Positions 26,125 to 33,735 of a DNA stretch of 64,000 nucleotides are shown here, piece by piece (positions within the stretch are counted from its first letter, which is position 1; every line of letters starts with the position of its first letter). This stretch comes from Streptomyces sp. Ru71 (GTDB lineage: Bacteria; Actinomycetota; Actinomycetes; Streptomycetales; Streptomycetaceae), in the NCBI RefSeq assembly GCF_002920535.1, contig NZ_PQSS01000002.1:62001-126000 (forward strand), in the 5' to 3' direction. The notes under the pieces were generated by a model. The model ran no database searches and was not told the origin of the DNA. It worked only from the letters and a program-made list of their open reading frames with translations. The position numbers and the translations under genes are program-made.

Positions 26125-27663
26125 TCAGGCGGCGAGGACCTGGCGGTCGGCGCGGGCCGCGTCGATGGTGGCGGCGTGCTCCCGGATCGCGGCGACGATG
26201 TCGACGCTGCGGTCGACCAGGGAGGGGATGCCGAAGGTGAAGAACAGGGCGCCGGCGGCGATGTTGCCCAGCCCGTACAGGCGCGGGTCGGGGCGGCCGT
26301 TGACGGTGAGCCGGCTGGTGGCGCGGGCCAGGTGCAGACCGCCGTGCGGGTGGCGGCTCGCGGCCCGCGCCCGGATCAGCGAGGTGGCCAGCGGCTGGGC
26401 GCTGGTGGGGATGCGGCCCTCGGAGGCGTTGACCGCGCTGATCACCTTGTCGGCGCGGAACTCGGTGCCGTCGGCGGCGATGACGTCGAAGCCCGACTCC
26501 TCGGCGGGGGAGATGTCCTGCAGCCCGGAGAGCATCCGCAGCTGGCCGTTCTCGACCAGCTCCAGCAGGACGCCGGCGCTGGCGGGCGGCATCGGGCAGC
26601 ACAGGCTCATGATGGTGCGGTAGTGCGCGCGCAGGATCTGGACCTTCTCCTCCTCGCGCAGCGTGGGCCACAGGTCGGGTCCGGTCTCCGGTACGGCGCG
26701 TTGCAGGATGCGCATGCCCAGGTGCGGCGAGTCGACCTCGTCGATGTGGCGGCGCAGCCGGTCGACGGGGTCCTCCAGGTCCACCCGCAGCATCTCGCTG
26801 ATGACGGAGTCGAGGTCGGCGCCCGAGTCGCGGAACTCGGCGCGCAGCACCGCGGCGATGTCCTCCAGGGTCAGCTCGCCGCGTTCGTCGGCCAGCGCCT
26901 TCATCCGCTCCGGCGTCAGATGGCGCAGCTCGAACTCCACGGGCCGCTGGCGCACGCCCGGCAGCACACCGCGCCGCGACAGCAGGCTGATCGGTCCGCG
27001 GTGGCCGCGGGCGGCGAGGGTGAGCACGATGTCGACGGAGGTCAGACCGCTGCCGATGACGGCGACATGGTCGTCGTCCTCGACGGTCTGCAGGGTCTCG
27101 GCCAGCGGGTAGGGGTCGGCCACGAACCCGGGGGTGCCCTTGAGGCCGTAGACGTCCTTGGGGCTGTCGCCGCCGACCGCGAGGACGACGTAGTCGAAGG
27201 CGCGCGCCCGGCCGTCCCTGGTGCGCAGCACCACCTGGTGGGGCTGCCGGCTCGCCGTGGTGACGGCCTCACCGATGATGTCCACCTTCCAGCCCCTGCG
27301 CCGCAGGTCGCCCAGCGCGGCGTAGGCGGACTGCTCCAGGTAGTCGCCGTAGACGGGCCGGGGGGCGAAGCGGGCGCCGGAGTACCGGTCGATGCCCTGC
27401 TTGACGCCGATGACACGGTCGCGGGTCTCCAGCCAGCGCTCGAAGTGCTCCGGGTCCCCGGCACGCACCGACATGTCGTCCGGCGTCGCGTTGACCTTGA
27501 GCGTCTGCGTGTCCACCTGGTAGGCACGGCCGCGCCACAGGTGCGGCGAGGGCTCGAAGACGGTGAGCGTGCCCGGCTCGACCTCGGCCTGGGCGAGGGC
27601 ATCGATCAGGCAGACGGCGGAAGCGCCGCCGCCGACGACACCGAGCGAGAATCCACGGGGCAT
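26125..27663 (-). CDS. FAD/NAD(P)-binding flavoprotein (NAD_binding_9 type)
   Basis: About 512 residues. An N-terminal dinucleotide fold (LGVVGGGASAVCLIDAL) is followed by a region typical of the FAD-NAD(P)-binding family (YLEQSAYAALGDL, FDYVVLAVGGDSP), a second nucleotide motif (VAVIGSGLTSVDIVL) and a C-terminal LYGLGNIAAGALFFTFGIPS. It is related to lysine/ornithine N-monooxygenase-like flavoproteins, but the substrate is unknown. The ATG at 27663 has AGG upstream; a GTG four codons earlier is possible. Its neighbour is a flavin reductase, which may supply reduced flavin here or to the monooxygenase at 38.1 kb. Confidence 0.72.
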   Translation of the reverse strand: MPRGFSLGVVGGGASAVCLIDALAQAEVEPGTLTVFEPSPHLWRGRAYQVDTQTLKVNATPDDMSVRAGDPEHFERWLETRDRVIGVKQGIDRYSGARFAPRPVYGDYLEQSAYAALGDLRRRGWKVDIIGEAVTTASRQPHQVVLRTRDGRARAFDYVVLAVGGDSPKDVYGLKGTPGFVADPYPLAETLQTVEDDDHVAVIGSGLTSVDIVLTLAARGHRGPISLLSRRGVLPGVRQRPVEFELRHLTPERMKALADERGELTLEDIAAVLRAEFRDSGADLDSVISEMLRVDLEDPVDRLRRHIDEVDSPHLGMRILQRAVPETGPDLWPTLREEEKVQILRAHYRTIMSLCCPMPPASAGVLLELVENGQLRMLSGLQDISPAEESGFDVIAADGTEFRADKVISAVNASEGRIPTSAQPLATSLIRARAASRHPHGGLHLARATSRLTVNGRPDPRLYGLGNIAAGALFFTFGIPSLVDRSVDIVAAIREHAATIDAARADRQVLAA

Positions 27664-27771
27664 GTGTTCAGTCACCTATCACTGTGCGCAAGGCATGGGA
27701 GGGCACACCGGCTGTGCGGGCGGCCGCCTCGCGGACCTTCCTTGTCTGCTGCGGGACGGACGGGCAGAGAG

Positions 27772-28311
27772 TCAGCGCTGCGGCTCGAAGCGGTGGAAGC
27801 CGCCCTGGAGGAAAATCAGCGGCGAGGGGGACTCGTGCACGCCGAGTCCGAGCACCTCGCCGATGACCATGACGTGGTCGCCGACGACCAGGTGGTCCCG
27901 GTAGCGGCACTCCATCCAGCCGGAGGCCCCGAACAGCAGGGCGCCGGTGAGGCGGCCGGCCTCGGACGGCAGGCTGCGCAGCGCCGCCTCACGCTCGTGC
28001 CGGGGGCGGGCGAAGAGCCGGGCCGTGCGCTCGGAGTCGGCGTCCAGGATCGAGATGCCCCACTGCTGCGTTTCCATCAGCGTGGCCAGGAAGCCGGAGT
28101 CGCTGCGGAAGCTGAGGGAGATCAGGGGAGGGGCGAGGGAGACGGAGGTGAGGGAGTTGACGGTGATCGCGTCATGGACCCGGCCGGCCTCGCACTCCTC
28201 GTAGGTGCTGACGACGCACACCCCTGTGGCGAACTGACGCATGACGTCACGCAGGTCGCTCGTTGTCTCGGCAGCACCGCTGTGTTGATCCACTGCTGGG
28301 ACGTGACCCAT
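27772..28311 (-). CDS. Flavin reductase (HpaC-like)
   Basis: A 179-residue flavin reductase-domain protein: MRQFATGVCVVST, a DAITVNSLTSVSLAPPLISL core and a C-terminal HVMVIGEVLGL strand. It supplies reduced FMN or FAD by diffusion to two-component monooxygenases. The acyl-CoA-dehydrogenase-fold protein at 38147-39349 is the natural partner in this cluster. It is the first gene of the long leftward operon that continues through the shikimate genes to aroA. Confidence 0.9.
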   Translation of the reverse strand: MGHVPAVDQHSGAAETTSDLRDVMRQFATGVCVVSTYEECEAGRVHDAITVNSLTSVSLAPPLISLSFRSDSGFLATLMETQQWGISILDADSERTARLFARPRHEREAALRSLPSEAGRLTGALLFGASGWMECRYRDHLVVGDHVMVIGEVLGLGVHESPSPLIFLQGGFHRFEPQR

Positions 28312-28499
28312 GGTTGATCCTCTCCGGGACGGGAACGTGCGGCATGGACTGCGTGGCCCGCCGTGAAAGCAGCTGCGCTGCCCGGCGGACGACGGCCTTC
28401 GCTGGAACCGGCTGTCCCACCGATGGGAACGGTTCGTTGCCCACGAGCTTAGGGATCAGGACACCTGGCGAGTTGTTGTGCAGCGCACGGCTACTTGCT

Positions 28500-28519
28500 C
28501 AAATACGCGCAGGTGTTTG
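28500..28519. promoter_or_regulatory. Imperfect palindrome upstream of the aromatic operon
   Basis: CAAATAC-N6-GTGTTTG is an inverted repeat with one mismatch, in the 285-bp gap (28312-28596) between the truncated LysR gene and the flavin reductase that starts the 14-kb aromatic operon. It sits about 190 bp before the flavin reductase start. It lacks the A-rich/N9/CCGGTT form of the butyrolactone-type sites. A LysR or TetR operator is possible. Confidence 0.35.
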
Positions 28520-28570
28520 GGGATTGGGCTACCGGCGGTAAACCGACGGGGTAGCCGGTCGGCCGGCGCC

Positions 28571-28597
28571 CTCGGCGCCCTCGGCGCCCTCGGCGCT
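28571..28597. repeat. 9-bp tandem repeat at the lysR stop
   Basis: Three consecutive near-copies of CTCGGCGCC (the last reads CTCGGCGCT) lie immediately downstream of, and just touching, the stop codon of the truncated LysR gene. This may mark the joint where the rest of lysR was lost. Confidence 0.6.
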
Positions 28598-28905
28598 CAG
28601 ACGCGCTGGACGGGCCGACGGTGACGCAGCGTGCGGGAGGCGTAGGCGCCGCGCACGTCCTCGCGGGCCTGCTCGGAGATCTGCAGGATGCGCCGGGCGT
28701 GCGGCAGCAGCCGCTCACCGGCGGTGGTCAGCGTCACCTGACGCCTGCTGCGGTCGAAGAGCGGAACTCCGAAGGTACTTTCCAGGCTGCGGATCTGCGC
28801 GGTGATGCTCGACTGTGCGTAGTTGAGGTTCTTCGCGGCACGCGTGAAACTCAGCTCGTCCGCCACCTCGCAGAACGCGCGCAAGTGTTGCAACTGCACG
28901 GCCAT
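28597..28905 (-). CDS. Truncated LysR-type regulator (DNA-binding domain only)
   Basis: A 102-residue protein consisting of only the LysR winged HTH and linker helix: LQHLRAFCEVADELSFTRAA, LNYAQSSITAQIRSLE, FDRSRRQVTLTTAGERLL, then about 25 linker residues and a stop. Normal LysR proteins are near 300 residues with an inducer-binding domain. No continuation is seen in the next 285 bp. The HTH has no damage, so it could still dimerise and bind DNA. The ATG at 28905 fits the usual LysR N-terminus, although GAGG lies unusually close to it. A butyrolactone-type operator lies 120 bp upstream. Confidence 0.72.
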   Translation of the reverse strand: MAVQLQHLRAFCEVADELSFTRAAKNLNYAQSSITAQIRSLESTFGVPLFDRSRRQVTLTTAGERLLPHARRILQISEQAREDVRGAYASRTLRHRRPVQRV

Positions 28906-29025
28906 CCTCTTCTGTTGGTGGGTGAGTGGCTCCAGCCGGGAGCGGCACTGCTGCCGGCTTGAACGCGGTCTCCTGTCGCGGGATGGCCTGAAGGACGCGA
29001 GTCCCCCCACCCCGGTGCCCTGCAA

Positions 29026-29050
29026 AAAACATACCAGCGAACCGGTTCTT
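29026..29050 (+). promoter_or_regulatory. Candidate GBL-receptor operator (ARE) upstream of lysR
   Basis: AAAACAT-N9-CCGGTTCTT. It matches the form of autoregulatory elements bound by ArpA/ScbR-family receptors and the other five sites found here. It lies between the terminator at 29075-29125 and the LysR start at 28905, placing it at the lysR promoter. Confidence 0.65.
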
Positions 29051-29074
29051 GCGTGTTCGAAATCCGCAGCCCAC

Positions 29075-29125
29075 GCGAAAGCCCGCGGCCGCGCCCCTCG
29101 AAGGGGAGCGGCCGCGGGCTTTCGC
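29075..29125. terminator. Strong hairpin terminator
   Basis: An 18-bp perfect outer stem (29075-29092 with 29108-29125) encloses a small second stem. It ends the leftward degenerate-ligase transcript before the lysR promoter. Confidence 0.8.
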
Positions 29126-29141
29126 ACGTGCGTCGTCGGTC

Positions 29142-29241
29142 GCGGTCGGTCGGACAAGGCGACCGCCGTGGTCAGTCCGACATGGCGACCGTCGTGGTCA
29201 GTCCGACATGGCGACCGTCGTGGTCAGTCCGACATGGCGAC
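29142..29241. repeat. 26-bp tandem repeat, about 3.8 copies, over the end of the lone ANL C-domain gene
   Basis: The unit GTGGTCAGTCCGACATGGCG+ACCGTC occurs at 29168-29193 and 29194-29219, with a 22-bp copy at 29220-29241 and a degenerate copy at 29142-29167. The last copy contains the stop codon and final codons (VAMSD) of the gene at 29224-29610, so the 3' end of that gene was duplicated in place. Slippage could add or remove copies. Confidence 0.85.
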
Positions 29242-29610
29242 GGGGGACATCAGATCCCGGGCGATCTGCGGCAGCGCCTGGTCGATCAGCTTGCCGGCCC
29301 GCACCGATCCGTCGGCGGCCCGGGGGATCCTGTCCACCGCCACCACGTGCCCGAACAGCCAGGGCAGGCAGCGCTCGCAGGCGGCGAGGATCGCCCGGCG
29401 CCCGGCCGCCTCCTGGTCGGCGGAGACCGGGACGAACGCCACGACCACCGTCTCGCCCAGGTCCGGCAGTTCGGTGCGCACGACGGCGCACTCACGGACG
29501 CAGGGCAGTTCGAGCAGTTCCCGCTCCAGGGCGAAGAACCCCTCGTCGAAACCGGTCTGCTCGTCTGCCTCGAACGGGTCGTGGGCGTACAGCTCGTTCA
29601 GGACGGTCAT
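29224..29610 (-). CDS. Stand-alone ANL C-terminal domain lacking the catalytic lysine
   Basis: A 128-residue protein that is only the C-terminal subdomain of an AMP-forming ligase. It aligns end to end with the C-terminus of the gene directly upstream: LELPCVRECAVVRTELPDLG against LNLPCLRDTAVMRVDHPDLG, and FGHVVAVDRIP against PAHVLAVDDIP. The A10 lysine position (PTGK in active enzymes) reads ADGSVR, so it cannot complete adenylation by the usual mechanism. The ATG overlaps the ligase-like stop (ATGA), so the two are co-translated and may form one complex. The function is unknown. Confidence 0.68.
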   Translation of the reverse strand: MTVLNELYAHDPFEADEQTGFDEGFFALERELLELPCVRECAVVRTELPDLGETVVVAFVPVSADQEAAGRRAILAACERCLPWLFGHVVAVDRIPRAADGSVRAGKLIDQALPQIARDLMSPVAMSD

Positions 29611-31223
29611 GTCGCAATCTCCTGGTGCATCGACTGTTCCAGCTGGAGGTTCAGGGCGATGATCGGAACGACCGAGTCGAGCAGCTCGGTCTCCCTGATC
29701 CGGCCGGTCGGGCTGTACGGGATGTCGTCGACGGCGAGCACATGGGCCGGCAGCGACGGCAGACGGCGGGCGCAGGTGGCGGTCAGGGCCTGCAGGCCGG
29801 TCGCCTCACGGCCCACCGCGACCGCGATGAACGGCACCACCAGGGAGTCGCCTAGGTCGGGGTGGTCCACCCGCATCACCGCGGTGTCGCGCAGGCACGG
29901 CAGGTTGAGCAGGTCGGCCTCCAGGCGGAACAGCGCCGAGTCCACCGCGGCGTCCCGCTCCAGCAGCGGCACCCCGGTGCCGCGGCCGGTCAGCACGAGA
30001 CGGCTCTGCTCGTCGAGGTGACCGAGGTCGTCGGTGACGAGGAAGCGCTGCTCGCCCTGGCCGACGTCGAGCGTGACGAAGGGGCCCTCGCCGTCCTCGT
30101 CGTGCAGGTACCCGTCCATCACGCCGGTCCCGGCCACGGCCACCCGCCCGGTGCGACCGGGGGGCGCCACCGCGCCCTGCTCGTCCAGGACGACGACGGT
30201 GGTGCCCAGGGTCGGCCGGGCCGAGCGCACCGGCACGACCAGCGACTCCTCCGGGGTCATCATTCCGGTCAGGCCGGTCTCCGGGGCGCACGCCGCCAGG
30301 TGGAGCACGGGGCCGAGGCGCTCCCAGGCCGTGTTCACCGTCCAGCGGCCCACGTGCCGGCCGGGCGTGAACAGGCACCGCAGCCGTCCGGCGCCGGCCA
30401 GGTCGGCCGAGTCCGGGTGGGCGAGGAGCTCGGTCAGGGTGACGGGATCGATGACACCGGTGGTCACCCGCGCCTGCCGGATCGTGGCCGCCAGCGCCGC
30501 CGGGGCGCCCTGGGCGCCGACGACGACGCGCGCGCCGAGCGCCATCAGGGCCCGGGTCAGATCCCGTGCCGACTGCTCCCACAGCGGCGCGGCCAGCAGG
30601 TGCACGTCGGACGCGTCGAAGCCGAATTCGTCGACCAGGTCCACCAGTTGACGCACCTCGGTGGGGGTGCGCCGCACCGCGAGGCGCGGTTGCCGCCCGC
30701 CCGGGACGACCGTGAAGGACTCGTAGCGGCGGGCCTCGGGCAGGGCGGCGAGCGGCTCGGTGCCCAGCAGGTCCTCGAAGCCGACCAGGCAGGGGCCGGT
30801 GCGCTGACCGGGGGTGCGCTCGGTCACCGGGCCGTCGAGCAGGATGTGCAGGGCCCGGGGTCCCGCGGGCCACAGGCAGCGGTCCAGGACCGGGCGGTAG
30901 GCGCGGCTGGTGAACACCATCGACGGTTCGAGGCGGTCGAGGACCTGCGTGAGCTGCTCGGTGTCCGCGGCCGGGTCGAGCCCCGTGCAGGAGATACCGA
31001 GGGTGGCGCAGGCGGCCATCACGACCACCAGCTCCCAGCCCCGGTCGGCCAGGAAGACCGAGCGGACGGGCCCCTGCTCCGGCATCCGCTGCGCGAGTCC
31101 GGCCGCCACCCGCTCCACGGCCCCGGCGAACTCCTGCCAGGTGAGCTGGTTCTCCCCGTCGACGAGAGCAACCCCCTCGGGGCAGCCGGCCGCGTGCCGG
31201 CGGATGTCATCAAGGTTGATCAT
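29607..31223 (-). CDS. Degenerate ANL-superfamily ligase-like protein
   Basis: A 538-residue protein with the overall layout of an AMP-forming ligase (N-terminal LTWQEFAGAVERVAAGLAQR, C-terminal AHVLAVDDIPYSPTGRIRE) but with damaged catalytic motifs. The P-loop TSGTTGxPK position reads FTVVPGGRQPRLAVRR, the A5 YGxTE region reads ACAPETGLTG, A7 reads VTDDLGHLDE and the A10 lysine is Arg. It is probably not a normal adenylating enzyme. The ATG at 31223 has GGAG seven bases upstream. It is divergent from aroE across a region with a butyrolactone-type site. Confidence 0.72.
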   Translation of the reverse strand: MINLDDIRRHAAGCPEGVALVDGENQLTWQEFAGAVERVAAGLAQRMPEQGPVRSVFLADRGWELVVVMAACATLGISCTGLDPAADTEQLTQVLDRLEPSMVFTSRAYRPVLDRCLWPAGPRALHILLDGPVTERTPGQRTGPCLVGFEDLLGTEPLAALPEARRYESFTVVPGGRQPRLAVRRTPTEVRQLVDLVDEFGFDASDVHLLAAPLWEQSARDLTRALMALGARVVVGAQGAPAALAATIRQARVTTGVIDPVTLTELLAHPDSADLAGAGRLRCLFTPGRHVGRWTVNTAWERLGPVLHLAACAPETGLTGMMTPEESLVVPVRSARPTLGTTVVVLDEQGAVAPPGRTGRVAVAGTGVMDGYLHDEDGEGPFVTLDVGQGEQRFLVTDDLGHLDEQSRLVLTGRGTGVPLLERDAAVDSALFRLEADLLNLPCLRDTAVMRVDHPDLGDSLVVPFIAVAVGREATGLQALTATCARRLPSLPAHVLAVDDIPYSPTGRIRETELLDSVVPIIALNLQLEQSMHQEIAT

Positions 31224-31322
31224 GTGGCTACTCCATGGTCGGTGGACCCGCGTTGTCGGCCAAGACGCTGTCCCCCATCGGCTTCGAGAGGCGCCCGTCG
31301 CCTTGCAAAGGTCCCGACGATG

Positions 31323-31347
31323 AAAACAATCCCGTGCGTCGGTTTCC
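31323..31347 (+). promoter_or_regulatory. Candidate GBL-receptor operator between the ligase-like gene and aroE
   Basis: AAAACAA-N9-TCGGTTTCC, in the 296-bp divergent gap 31224-31519. It has the same A-rich/N9/YCGGTTY layout as the other five sites and is the weakest of the strong matches. It could control either the ligase-like pair or aroE-aroK. Nothing else was recognised in this gap. Confidence 0.5.
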
Positions 31348-31519
31348 AAGAAGTATCGAAATCTGCGATCCCTGGAGCATCCGGGCGACGGCCCGGCGCG
31401 AGCCGACGTGCACACTGCACGCAGGAGGCTCCCGCCCCGCCCCGGGTGCCCGACGCGCCGGACCGATCCGCGTCGTCACCGCCGCCCCGGGGGCATCCCG
31501 ACCGAAACGGTGACCAGCC

Positions 31520-32455
31520 TTGACCTCCCCGCGCCCTGCCGCGCCGCACGACGCCCGCACCCGCTGCGCCGTCCTCGGCTCCCCCATCGCGCACTCGCTC
31601 TCGCCGACCCTGCACCGGGCCGCGTACGCGCAGCTCGGCCTCGACTGGCAGTACACGGCCGTCGAGTGCACCGACGATCAACTCGCTGAACTCGTCGGCC
31701 GGTTGGACGCGTCGTGGGCGGGTCTCTCGCTGACCATGCCGCTGAAGTACGCGGCGCTGGAGCTGGCCGACACCGTCTCCGACGAGGCCGCCGCCACGGG
31801 CGCCGCCAACACGCTCGTGCGCGGGCCGGGCGGCTGGGAGGCCGCCAACACGGACGTCGCCGGGCTCGTCTCCGCGCTGCGGCTCGTCGCGCCCGCGCGG
31901 CCGGACCGGGCCGTGGTCCTCGGCGCCGGTGCCACCGCCTGCTCCGCCCTGGCGGCGTTGCGCGCACTGGGCGTGGCCACGGTGGACGTGGCGGTGCGCG
32001 AGCCGGCCCGTGCCGCCCGGCTGCGCGAGGTCGCCGAGCGCCTCGGCGTCGCCGTCCGCGTGCATGCCCTGCCCGGTGTGGCGGACCTCGCCGCCGGCGC
32101 CGGCCTCGTGGTCTCCACCCTCCCGCCCGGCACGGCCGACGCCTTCGCCTCCGGCCTCGCCCGTCCGGGCGCCGCGCTGCTCGACGTGGCGTACGGGGCG
32201 CGGCCCACGCCCCTGGTCGCGGCGGTGAACGCGGCGGGCGGGCGGGCTGTGGACGGACTGGCGATGCTGGTCGGTCAGGCGGCCGTTCAGGTACGGCTGA
32301 TGACGGGCCGCACCGAGCCGGTGAGCGACGCCATGTGGCGGGCCGCCGAGGCGGAACGCGCGCGCCGCGCCGCGTTCACCGCGAACCCCGCGACCCCTGC
32401 GACCCCTGCGAACTCCTTGACCCCCGCGGTCCCGGCTGCCGGGAGCGCCGGGTGA
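31520..32455 (+). CDS. aroE: Shikimate dehydrogenase
   Basis: A 311-residue NADP-dependent enzyme that reduces 3-dehydroshikimate to shikimate. Visible are SPIAHSLSPTLH, the catalytic lysine in LSLTMPLKYAALE, TGAANTLVR, ANTDVAG and GQAAVQVRLMTGR. The start is a TTG at 31520 with a weak ribosome site; no better codon was found before the conserved N-terminus. The C-terminus carries a low-complexity Pro/Ala/Thr tail encoded by short repeats of CGACCCCTG type. The stop overlaps aroK (GTGA). Confidence 0.9.
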   Translation: MTSPRPAAPHDARTRCAVLGSPIAHSLSPTLHRAAYAQLGLDWQYTAVECTDDQLAELVGRLDASWAGLSLTMPLKYAALELADTVSDEAAATGAANTLVRGPGGWEAANTDVAGLVSALRLVAPARPDRAVVLGAGATACSALAALRALGVATVDVAVREPARAARLREVAERLGVAVRVHALPGVADLAAGAGLVVSTLPPGTADAFASGLARPGAALLDVAYGARPTPLVAAVNAAGGRAVDGLAMLVGQAAVQVRLMTGRTEPVSDAMWRAAEAERARRAAFTANPATPATPANSLTPAVPAAGSAG

Positions 32456-33081
32456 ACGCGCCGTACGCCGTGCTGATCGGTCTGCCCGGATCCGGCAAGT
32501 CGACGGTGGGGCGGGCGCTGTCGGCCCGCGTCGGCGTGTCCTTCCGCGACACCGACGAGGACGTCGAGCAGACAACCGGCCGCTCGATCGCCGACCTGTT
32601 CGCATGGGAGGGCGAGCGGCGGTTCCGTGAGCTGGAGCGCGAGGCGGTGGCGGCGGCGCTCGCCGAACACCGCGGGGTGCTCGCGCTCGGCGGCGGAGCG
32701 GTGCTCGACCCGCTGACCCGGGCCCGGCTCGCCGGACGGAACGTGGTGCATCTGCGCGCCGATCCGGCCCAGTTGGCGGACCGGCTGCGCGGCGACACCA
32801 CGCGGCCGCTGCTGACCGGAGCGGGCCAGGGCCGGCTGAACGAACTGGCCCGGACGCGAACTCCCCTGTACGAGCGGCTGGCCCGGGTCAGCGTGGCGAC
32901 GGCGGGCCGCACGCCGGACGCGGTGGCCGATGCGGTGGTGCGGTCGTTGGGCTCACTCGGACCCGGCGTCGGACGTGCCCAGGGCCTCGGCGTACAGACC
33001 CGGGCCGCGGTCGGCGCCCATGTCCAGGGTGAGCAGCACCGAGGGCACGACGATCGAGGGGATCACATGGCGCAGGAGTGA
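32452..33081 (+). CDS. aroK: Shikimate kinase with C-terminal extension
   Basis: A 209-residue protein. The shikimate kinase core is clear: Walker A GLPGSGKSTVG, shikimate-binding DTDEDVEQTTG, FRELEREAV and LALGGGAVLDP, RLRGDTTRPLL. The kinase fold should end near residue 165; about 40 further residues read through into the 3' end of the convergent receptor gene. This gives a 129-bp overlap on opposite strands (32953-33081). The GTG start overlaps aroE by 4 bp. It phosphorylates shikimate for the cluster AroA. Confidence 0.9.
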   Translation: MNAPYAVLIGLPGSGKSTVGRALSARVGVSFRDTDEDVEQTTGRSIADLFAWEGERRFRELEREAVAAALAEHRGVLALGGGAVLDPLTRARLAGRNVVHLRADPAQLADRLRGDTTRPLLTGAGQGRLNELARTRTPLYERLARVSVATAGRTPDAVADAVVRSLGSLGPGVGRAQGLGVQTRAAVGAHVQGEQHRGHDDRGDHMAQE

Positions 33082-33600
33082 GGTCACCTTCTGCGTGAGG
33101 TCCCGGTAGCCGACCACCTGCGACATCGACTGCACGCCGGAGAACGCGCCGACCAGCACGTCCGCCGTCTCCTGCGGCTGCACATGGACGAGCAGCTCGC
33201 CCTGGAGCCGGGCCTCCTCCAGGAGTTCGCCCACGAACTCGCCCCACCGGGAGAACGGGCCGCCCCCGTCCAGTTCCTGGGCCTGCCGGTCCATGGAGAG
33301 CCGGACGGCCGCGCTCACCAGGGGATCGGTCATGATGCGGTAGGCGTGCAGCGTCGCGACGTCCACCAACTCCTGTGTCTTGCAGGCCCGCGGGGGCAGC
33401 TGCAGGTTGTAGTCCTGCTCGGAGAGGACCCCGAGCGCCAGGTCCTCCTTGGACTGGAAGTGGAAGTACAGCGCCCCCTTGGTGACACCCGCCACCGTGA
33501 AGATCTCGGAGATCGTGGCGGCCTCGAACCCCCGCTTCTCGAAGACCGCGGCGGCCGCCTCAAGAATGACCCTGCGCGTGCGGATCGCACGGTCCTGCAT
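32953..33600 (-). CDS. Gamma-butyrolactone receptor, TetR family (ArpA/ScbR type)
   Basis: A 215-residue TetR repressor. The HTH region (TRRVILEAAAAVFEKRGFE to ISEIFTVAGVTKGALYFHF) has the GVTKGALYFHF signature of the ArpA/ScbR receptors. The ligand-binding domain retains the family layout (SVLLTLDMGADRG-like end). It should repress its targets until a butyrolactone made by the adjacent AfsA releases it. It is divergent from afsA with an operator between them, the standard arrangement for an autoregulated switch. Its 3' end overlaps aroK on the other strand. Confidence 0.9.
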   Translation of the reverse strand: MQDRAIRTRRVILEAAAAVFEKRGFEAATISEIFTVAGVTKGALYFHFQSKEDLALGVLSEQDYNLQLPPRACKTQELVDVATLHAYRIMTDPLVSAAVRLSMDRQAQELDGGGPFSRWGEFVGELLEEARLQGELLVHVQPQETADVLVGAFSGVQSMSQVVGYRDLTQKVTSLLRHVIPSIVVPSVLLTLDMGADRGPGLYAEALGTSDAGSE

Positions 33601-33664
33601 GACTACGCTGCCCTTCTGCTACTGGGACGATCTTGAATCCTGCGATGCGTGTGTGCATCATTCT

Positions 33665-33689
33665 AAAAAAACCGGTGCGTCTGTATGTT
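33665..33689 (-). promoter_or_regulatory. Candidate ARE between receptor gene and afsA
   Basis: Read on the minus strand: AACAT-N9-CCGGTTTTTTT. It lies 65 bp before the receptor start and 47 bp before the afsA start. It is the best-placed site for mutual control of both genes. Confidence 0.7.
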
Positions 33690-33735
33690 AGCGGCAGGGG
33701 AGCTGCAGGGACGCCCGCGAAGCTTTGGGGGAGTT

